NCBI GenBank assembly: GCA_030147455.1
Contig: JASKZU010000195.1
Span: 1-10,947 of the forward strand
Reading direction: 5' to 3'
Origin: Planococcus sp. (in: firmicutes)
Lineage (GTDB): Bacteria; Bacillota; Bacilli; Bacillales_A; Planococcaceae
Length of the DNA stretch: 10,947 nucleotides
Part shown: in pieces, positions 6,474 to 10,947 of the stretch
Layout of the letters: each line of letters starts with the position of its first letter
Position numbering within the stretch: the first letter of the stretch is position 1
The notes under the pieces: model-generated
Told to the model about the DNA's origin: nothing
The model's input: the letters and a program-made list of their open reading frames with translations, nothing else
The model's database searches: none
Position numbers and translations under genes: made by a program

Positions 6474-6742
6474 AAGTTGTTCTGGATTTCTTTCACCAAT
6501 AGCTCGGCGCCTTCAGAGCTGAGGATCAGTTTTCCGCCAACCAATTGCATGTTTTCGTCAGAAACTTCACCTGTAACGGCACATGTCATGTTTGGCATAT
6601 ATTTTTTCAAAATAATTTTGTCGTCATCTACATAAATTTCCAGCGCATCTTTTTCTGCAATTCCAAGCGTACGACGCAATTCAATTGGAATAACAACGCG
6701 GCCTAATTCGTCTACTTTACGCACAATACCAGTTGATTTCAT
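6464..6742 (-). CDS. abrB: Transition-state regulator AbrB
   Basis: DNA-binding global regulator. In B. subtilis, AbrB represses many stationary-phase genes during exponential growth and binds its own promoter. The product is 92 residues with the swapped-hairpin AbrB-type domain at the N-terminus: KSTGIVRKVDELGRVVIPIELRRTLGI (2-28), then LEIYVDDDKIILKKY. This half is almost identical to the B. subtilis protein as I recall it. C54 in NMTCAVTGE, the single conserved cysteine, is kept. The C-terminal dimerisation part (VSDENMQLVGGKLILSSEGAELLVKEI) is more divergent. The ATG at 6742-6740 has AAAGGGG (6752-6758 on the plus strand) 9 nt upstream. It is placed between rsmI and metG in opposite orientation, as in other Bacillales. 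It may govern a reduced regulon if the host does not sporulate (inference). Confidence 0.97.
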   Translation of the reverse strand: MKSTGIVRKVDELGRVVIPIELRRTLGIAEKDALEIYVDDDKIILKKYMPNMTCAVTGEVSDENMQLVGGKLILSSEGAELLVKEIQNNLKK

Positions 6743-6812
6743 AATAGTTAGCCCCTTTCAATGGTAGCGGTAATATTCGTCAAAATTCGACATTTACCAC
6801 TTCTTGTCATAA

Positions 6813-6841
6813 ATCATACCAACTAATGGCAATTAGGTCAA
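6813..6841 (-). promoter_or_regulatory. Probable sigma-A promoter of abrB
   Basis: On the minus strand, TTGACC (6841-6836) and TATGAT (6818-6813) are separated by exactly 17 bp. TGG immediately before the -10 gives an extended -10. Predicted start near 6806, leaving a leader of about 60 nt. Known AbrB autoregulation makes the AT-rich flanks likely binding sites, but AbrB has no strict consensus, so no operator is assigned. Confidence 0.7.
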
Positions 6842-6989
6842 TAAAAAACTATGTTTTTCATAATAAATTTTGGGAATTAAGCGCAACTATTCATGATTCC
6901 GACGTTTTTTTGCCATTTTTTCTGCTGGAATCATCGTGTAGAAAACCAGATAGGCAAAAGCGTCAGTCTGCTATTTTCAGGAGGAAACA

Positions 6990-7018
6990 TTGTACAAAAT
7001 TCATGACTTCGTTAAAAT
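6990..7018 (+). promoter_or_regulatory. Candidate metG promoter
   Basis: TAAAAT (7013-7018) lies 17 bp after TTGTAC (6990-6995). The -10 has five of six consensus bases, while the -35 matches well only at TTG. It would start transcription near 7025, leaving a leader of less than 30 nt. If this is the only promoter, the leader ORF at 6990 would not be transcribed. Confidence 0.4.
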
Positions 7019-7055
7019 GAAGGATATACAAAAAAACTGGAGGAATTTTTCGTGA
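6990..7055 (+). CDS. Possible 21-codon leader peptide overlapping the metG start
   Basis: A perfect AGGAGG (6979-6984) stands 5 nt before TTG 6990. The frame runs 21 codons, beginning MYKIHDFVKMKDIQKN, and stops at TGA 7053-7055. That stop overlaps the metG GTG (7052-7054) in a GTGA arrangement, typical of translational coupling. The peptide is basic, with no obvious run of regulatory codons and one internal Met. It is unsupported by homology and would need transcription from upstream of 6979. It could be chance. Confidence 0.3.
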   Translation: MYKIHDFVKMKDIQKNWRNFS

Positions 7056-9007
7056 CTGCCAAGAACAAGACATTTTACCTCACTACTCCTATCTACTACC
7101 CGAGCGGAAAATTCCATATCGGAACGGCCTATACGACTGTAGCATCCGACGCCATGGCGCGCTATAAGCGCTTGCGCGGCTTTGACGTCCGTTTTTTGAC
7201 GGGAATGGATGAGCACGGGCAAAAGATTGAAGAAAAAGCCCAGGAAGCAGGAATGGCGCCACAAGCATACGTCGATGAAATGGCGGAAGCGGCGAAAAAA
7301 GTCTGGGAAGTTATGGACATCAGCTATGATGATTTTATCCGTACAACAGAAGAACGCCATAAAAAAAGCGTTGAAAAGATTTTCCAGACGTTTTTGGATA
7401 ACGGCGACATCTACAAAGGCGAATATGAAGGCTGGTATTGTACGCCTTGTGAATCGTTTTATACTGAAGCCCAGTTGGTGGACGGAAACTGTCCGGACTG
7501 CGGTCGTCCTGTCCATAAAGTAAAAGAAGAATCGTATTTCTTCAATATGAAAAAATACGCCGATCGCTTGTTGGCTTATTATGACGATCACGTCGAATTT
7601 ATCGAGCCGGAATCGCGCAAAAATGAAATGGTCAACAACTTTATCAAACCGGGCCTTGAAGATTTGTCTGTTTCCCGGACTTCCTTTGACTGGGGGATTC
7701 CGGTGCCGGGAGACCCGAAACATGTAATTTACGTATGGGTCGATGCGTTATCGAACTATATCACATCACTCGGCTACGGCTCGGATGACGAAACGAAGTT
7801 CAACCAGTACTGGCCGGCGGATGTCCACGTTGTCGGCAAAGACATTGTGAGGTTCCATACGATTTACTGGCCGATCTTCCTGATGGCGCTTGATTTGCCA
7901 TTGCCGAAAAAAGTATTTGCTCATGGTTTTATTATGATGAAAGACGGCAAAATGTCTAAATCAAAAGGCAACGTCGTCTATCCGGAAATGCTCGTGGAGC
8001 GCTACGGGCTGGATGCGGCACGTTATTTCCTGCTGCGTGAATTGCCGTTTGGTTCAGATGGCGTCTTTTCACCTGAATCGTTTGTGGAACGCACCAACTT
8101 TGACTTAGCGAATGACCTTGGGAATTTATTGAACCGTACCGTATCAATGATCAACAAATACTTTGACGGCCAAGTGCCGCAAGTGGACGGGCAGCAAACA
8201 GAGTTTGACGCAGCACTGCAAACTGTTGCGAAAAATACAGTAGCGGTCTACGAAGAGCATATGGAAAAAATGCAGTTCAGCCTTGTGTTGAGCGAAGTTT
8301 GGGCGTTAATTTCGCGCACGAACAAATATATCGATGAAACCCAGCCATGGGTGCTTGCAAAAGACGAAGCATCAAAAGGAAAGTTGGCCTCTGTCATGGC
8401 CCATTTAGCTGAAAGCTTGCGCATGACAGCGGTTATGCTCCAGCCGTTCTTGCCGAATGCACCGAAACAAATTATCGAGCAGCTCGGCCTGACGCCTGAA
8501 TTCCTGGAGTGGGATACACTTGAAGCGTTCGGCGTCATTCCCGAAGGCACATCGGTTGTCGAAAAAGGCACACCGATTTTCCCGCGCCTTGAAGTAGAGC
8601 CGGAAGTCGCTTATATCCGCGACCAAATGCGCGGTGCTTCTACTCCTAAAGAGCAAGCGGCAGTTCCGGAAAAACCGGACACGCCGGAAATTACGATTGA
8701 TGAATTTATGAATGTAGACTTGCGAGTAGCAACGGTCACAGCGTGTGAACCGGTCAAGAAAACCGACAAGCTATTAAAGCTGCAAGTAGATCTCGGTTAT
8801 GAAACGCGCCAAGTTGTTTCCGGCATTGCCGAGCATTATAAGCCAGCTGATCTTGTTGGCCAAAAAGTCATTATTGTTGCCAACCTGAAACCCGTAAAAC
8901 TGCGCGGTGAACTTTCTCAGGGAATGATTTTGGCAGGTCAACAAGATGGTTATCTTACCGTTGCTTCTGTAGACCAGAAATTGCCGAACGGTACAAAAGT
9001 TAAGTAA
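7052..9007 (+). CDS. metG: Methionyl-tRNA synthetase
   Basis: Charges tRNA-Met, both elongator and initiator, with methionine using ATP. The product is 651 residues (B. subtilis MetS about 664). The class I Rossmann signature is HIGT (22-25, HIGH motif) in SGKFHIGTAYTT, and KMSKS is at 300-304. The connective domain has one full zinc knuckle, C130-x2-C133…C147-x2-C150. An anticodon-binding helical domain follows, with the tryptophan-rich segment WALISRTNKYIDETQPW. From about residue 547 there is a C-terminal EMAP-II/Trbp111-like tRNA-binding and dimerisation domain (DLRVATVTACEPVKKTDKL… to LSQGMILAG). A hinge near 520-545 joins it. GTG 7052 is chosen because GGAGG (7039-7043) lies 8 nt upstream and MTAKNKTFYLTTPIYYPSG is the normal start. 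No T-box is seen upstream. It has its own terminator at 9021-9048. Confidence 0.98.
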   Translation: MTAKNKTFYLTTPIYYPSGKFHIGTAYTTVASDAMARYKRLRGFDVRFLTGMDEHGQKIEEKAQEAGMAPQAYVDEMAEAAKKVWEVMDISYDDFIRTTEERHKKSVEKIFQTFLDNGDIYKGEYEGWYCTPCESFYTEAQLVDGNCPDCGRPVHKVKEESYFFNMKKYADRLLAYYDDHVEFIEPESRKNEMVNNFIKPGLEDLSVSRTSFDWGIPVPGDPKHVIYVWVDALSNYITSLGYGSDDETKFNQYWPADVHVVGKDIVRFHTIYWPIFLMALDLPLPKKVFAHGFIMMKDGKMSKSKGNVVYPEMLVERYGLDAARYFLLRELPFGSDGVFSPESFVERTNFDLANDLGNLLNRTVSMINKYFDGQVPQVDGQQTEFDAALQTVAKNTVAVYEEHMEKMQFSLVLSEVWALISRTNKYIDETQPWVLAKDEASKGKLASVMAHLAESLRMTAVMLQPFLPNAPKQIIEQLGLTPEFLEWDTLEAFGVIPEGTSVVEKGTPIFPRLEVEPEVAYIRDQMRGASTPKEQAAVPEKPDTPEITIDEFMNVDLRVATVTACEPVKKTDKLLKLQVDLGYETRQVVSGIAEHYKPADLVGQKVIIVANLKPVKLRGELSQGMILAGQQDGYLTVASVDQKLPNGTKVK

Positions 9008-9020
9008 ATATTCGTATGCC

Positions 9021-9048
9021 AGCCTGCTCATCTGAGTAGGCTTTTTTT
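9021..9048 (+). terminator. Intrinsic terminator of metG
   Basis: AGCCT (9021-9025) pairs with AGGCT (9038-9042). A G·T pair and CTC/GAG close a small loop. The last T of the stem begins a run of seven T (9042-9048), then more T-rich sequence. It starts 13 bp after the metG stop. Confidence 0.88.
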
Positions 9049-9068
9049 ATTTTTATTAGGACTTAAGA

Positions 9069-9108
9069 ACTCTAGAAAATGCTATTTTTCATTCAATAAG
9101 TCTAGAGT
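9069..9108. promoter_or_regulatory. Perfect 8-bp inverted repeat upstream of tatD
   Basis: ACTCTAGA (9069-9076) and TCTAGAGT (9101-9108) are perfect inverted copies with 24 nt of AT-rich sequence between. No T tract follows, so it is not a typical terminator. A weak promoter can be drawn across it, TTTTCA (9086-9091) then 18 bp then TGTAAT (9110-9115). In that case the arms would flank the -35 and abut the -10, as an operator might. Function is not known. Confidence 0.4.
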
Positions 9109-9200
9109 GTGTAATTTTGTAATCCAAATGTAACGTCGTTGTGAAGAAAGAAATGGATACAACCCTTACAATGGAATTTATGCAAAGGAGACTGATGAAG

Positions 9201-9968
9201 ATGTTTATCGATACCCATGTTCACTTGAACGCAGACCAATATGACGAAGACTTGCAAGACGTTATCGATCGTGCGTTGAAAAGCAAAGTAGAGAAAATGG
9301 TCGTCATCGGTTTTGACCGGAAAACAATACGCCGCGCTATTGAGCTGGCTGACAGCTACGAATTTATTTATGCGGTCATTGGATGGCATCCTGTTGATGC
9401 CATTGATTGTACGGCAGAAGATTTAGAGTGGATCGAGCAATTGGCTGGTCACGAAAAAGTAGTCGGCATCGGTGAAACAGGTCTTGATTATCACTGGGAC
9501 AAATCCCCGAAAGATATTCAACACGATGTATTCCGCAAACAAATCCAGTTGGCTAAACGGGTCAACTTGCCAATCATTATCCATAACAGGGAAGCAACAG
9601 AAGACGTCATGACGATTTTGCGTGAAGAAGGCGCAGAGCAAGTTGGAGGAGTCATGCATTGCTTCGGCGGCAGTGTAGAAACGGCTTATCAAAGCATCGA
9701 CATGAACTTTATGATTTCCCTTGGCGGCCCGGTAACATTTAAAAATGCCAAAAAACCGAAACAGGTGGCGGCGGAAATTCCGCTTGAACATTTGATGATC
9801 GAGACCGATGCCCCGTATCTGGCGCCGCATCCTTACCGCGGCAAGCGCAACGAGCCTTCTTATGTGCCGCTTGTGGCTGAAGAAATTGCCCGTTTAAAAG
9901 AATTGCCAGTCGAAACAGTGGCCGAGGCAACTACAGCCAACGCCAAACGATTTTATAAACTTCCGTAA
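9201..9968 (+). CDS. tatD: TatD-family metal-dependent DNase (YabD)
   Basis: TatD-type TIM-barrel hydrolase; characterised members are metal-dependent deoxyribonucleases or 3'-5' exonucleases acting in DNA repair or turnover. The precise role in Bacillales is unclear. The product is 255 residues, the family length. Metal ligands are all present: H6 and H8 in MFIDTHVHLN, E92 in GIGETGLDYHW, H128 in IIIHNRE, H153 in MHCFGG, and D203 in IETDAPY. The end of the barrel has the family segment YRGKRNEPSYVP. ATG 9201 is chosen: AAAGGAG (9184-9190) lies 10 nt upstream and MFIDTH matches the family start. ATG 9195 would leave only 4 nt to the Shine-Dalgarno, though it cannot be excluded. Frame upstream to 9141 is unrelated. 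It follows metG, as in other Bacillales, but behind a terminator. It has no clear terminator of its own before yabE. Confidence 0.95.
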   Translation: MFIDTHVHLNADQYDEDLQDVIDRALKSKVEKMVVIGFDRKTIRRAIELADSYEFIYAVIGWHPVDAIDCTAEDLEWIEQLAGHEKVVGIGETGLDYHWDKSPKDIQHDVFRKQIQLAKRVNLPIIIHNREATEDVMTILREEGAEQVGGVMHCFGGSVETAYQSIDMNFMISLGGPVTFKNAKKPKQVAAEIPLEHLMIETDAPYLAPHPYRGKRNEPSYVPLVAEEIARLKELPVETVAEATTANAKRFYKLP

Positions 9969-10047
9969 ATGGCCTGTCCGGCTTGATACGTGAATACGAG
10001 ATATGCACGAGTCTGTAATTGCTTGTCTGTACAAGGAGGAACTATTT

Positions 10048-10947
10048 TTGATAAAAGCCACAAACAACAGCCATTCAACTAAATCGTTTTCCGGCAAATC
10101 GATGGCCATCAGCATTGCGACTGTTCTTATGTTCGCAGCAGTATTGGCATTCGCGATTTTTGAAGGAACGAAAAACAACGTGACCATTACAGCTAACGGC
10201 GAAATCGAAGAAATCCGGACGCACGCCAAAACAGTCGGCGACGTTTTAGAGGAACAGGCAATCAAAGTTGGACAAGATGACTTTTTGAGCCACTCCGCAG
10301 ATGCAGCAGTCGAAGGCGACATGGCCATCAAATGGGATGAAGCTGAACAATACACAGTCAGTGTTGATGGTGAAGCCCAGTCAGCGTGGACAACGAAGAA
10401 CACTGTGTCAGCAATTTTGGAAAAAGCGCAAGTCGACGTAACCAAGCACGACAAAGTCAGCCCCGGGCTTGATGAAAAAATAGATGTGAAAACGGAAATC
10501 AAAGTGGAGAAAGCATATGAAGTGACCATTGTGGACGGCGGCAAAGATAAGAAAGTCTGGGCTACTTCGACTACGGTCGCTGACTTTTTGACACAGCATA
10601 AGATAGAGCTGGGCAAACTTGATCGAGTGGAAAAGGATATGGAAGAGCTGGTTCTTCCAAAAGCGAAGATTGAAGTTGTGCGCGTAGAAAAAGTCACCGA
10701 TGTAGTGGAAGGCGCGGTTAAATACAGCGTAGAAACGAGAAAAGATGCTTCTTTGTTGAAAGGAAGCGAAAAGCTCGTTCAAAAAGGCGAAAATGGCCTG
10801 GTGAAAAAAACGTATGAAGTTATTAAAGAAAATGGCAAAGAAGTAAAGCGTGAATTGATGAAAGAAAAAGTGGTAAAAGAACCAAAGCAGCAAATCACAG
10901 CGATCGGCACCAAAACAGTGGTTGCCACTCCAGTCCCTAAGAAAGAA
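10048..10947 (+). CDS. yabE: YabE-like DUF348/G5-domain protein (3' end outside window)
   Basis: The 300 visible residues are the start of a cell-surface protein of the YabE/Rpf-like group. Such proteins usually end in a 3D (MltA/DPBB-like) domain expected to cut peptidoglycan, which is not in this window. A basic N-terminus (K3, K12, K17) precedes one hydrophobic segment, residues about 19-38, a signal-anchor or uncleaved signal peptide. Three DUF348 repeats follow at about 44-97, 101-157 and 158-212, each of the form hydrophobic strand, T-V-x-D/A-hL-E, then a second strand pair. A G5 domain runs from about 213 to 290, with TKTVVATPVP entering a linker. The TTG 10048 start is chosen because AAGGAGGA (10033-10040) lies 7 nt upstream and the membrane segment follows correctly. 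In B. subtilis, yabE is controlled by an antisense RNA made by ECF sigma factors; no matching promoter can be seen in this window. Confidence 0.9.
   Translation, partial: MIKATNNSHSTKSFSGKSMAISIATVLMFAAVLAFAIFEGTKNNVTITANGEIEEIRTHAKTVGDVLEEQAIKVGQDDFLSHSADAAVEGDMAIKWDEAEQYTVSVDGEAQSAWTTKNTVSAILEKAQVDVTKHDKVSPGLDEKIDVKTEIKVEKAYEVTIVDGGKDKKVWATSTTVADFLTQHKIELGKLDRVEKDMEELVLPKAKIEVVRVEKVTDVVEGAVKYSVETRKDASLLKGSEKLVQKGENGLVKKTYEVIKENGKEVKRELMKEKVVKEPKQQITAIGTKTVVATPVPKKE

Larger units (their letters stand above)
6743..7051. other. Divergent intergenic region abrB / metG (309 bp)
   Basis: AT-rich region between divergent abrB and metG. It holds the abrB Shine-Dalgarno and promoter (6752-6841, minus), a candidate metG promoter (6990-7018, plus), a possible 21-codon leader ORF (6990-7055) and the metG Shine-Dalgarno (7039-7043). 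I see no T-box element (no GGTGG…CCGCG-type motif or terminator hairpin) and no S-box. Bases 6845-6975 contain nothing I can name. Confidence 0.6.

Noticed and set aside
6826..7020. 64-residue plus-strand ORF between abrB and metG
   Set aside because: No Shine-Dalgarno at its start, composition unlike a Bacillales protein (many F, S, K, H), and it overlaps the abrB promoter.
6845..7050. T-box or S-box leader for metG
   Set aside because: No T-box bulge sequence, specifier stem or terminator; predicted leader too short.
7001..7723. 240-codon open frame antisense to metG
   Set aside because: Lies wholly opposite a clear gene, no ribosome binding site, His/Phe-rich translation typical of a shadow frame.
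9894..10697. 267-codon open frame antisense to yabE and the end of tatD
   Set aside because: Very rich in S, T and F without any domain; it mirrors the coding strand's codon bias. An antisense RNA is known for B. subtilis yabE, but no ECF-type promoter can be identified here.
1..10947. CRISPR array, prophage, transposase or defence system
   Set aside because: No regularly spaced direct repeats, integrase or transposase; all genes are conserved core genes in normal order.

Overview
This window is a stretch of conserved housekeeping chromosome from a Firmicute of the order Bacillales. Gene order tmk–darA–holB–ricT–yabA–trmN6–yazA–rsmI–(abrB, opposite strand)–metG–tatD–yabE matches the region near the replication origin of Bacillus subtilis. 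The protein sequences are close to, but not identical with, Bacillus versions. An intergenic repeat after yabA resembles one I recall as frequent in Bacillus and Planococcaceae genomes. My best guess, an inference only, is a Planococcus/Planococcaceae-type organism with moderate GC content.

Layout. Bases 1-764 hold the 3' end of a polyphosphate kinase gene (ppk1), which enters from outside the window. A sigma-A-like promoter and a leader of about 140 nt precede tmk, which ends at a strong terminator. A second promoter drives darA. A terminator-like hairpin separates darA from holB, ricT and yabA, which are packed almost without gaps. A structured repeat of about 115 bp and another hairpin follow. 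Then come trmN6, yazA and rsmI, which overlap one another and are probably translationally coupled. rsmI converges on abrB (minus strand) across one bidirectional terminator. abrB and metG diverge from a 309-bp intergenic region with promoters facing both ways. metG has its own terminator. tatD follows after a gap with an 8-bp perfect inverted repeat, and yabE runs off the right edge.

How the genes work together. tmk makes dTDP. HolB is part of the replicative clamp loader, and YabA restrains initiation by binding DnaA and DnaN. RicT belongs to the RicAFT Fe-S complex involved in mRNA processing. DarA is a c-di-AMP-binding PII-like protein. TrmN6 and RsmI methylate tRNA and 16S rRNA, MetG charges tRNA-Met, TatD is a metal-dependent DNase, YabE is a cell-wall-linked G5/3D-type protein, and AbrB is the transition-state regulator. 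The theme is DNA replication plus RNA maturation and translation.

I found no undescribed multi-gene system. The points worth a second look are small: no yaaR between darA and holB, the structured repeat, a possible 21-codon leader peptide whose stop overlaps the metG start, the inverted repeat before tatD, and ppk placed next to tmk.
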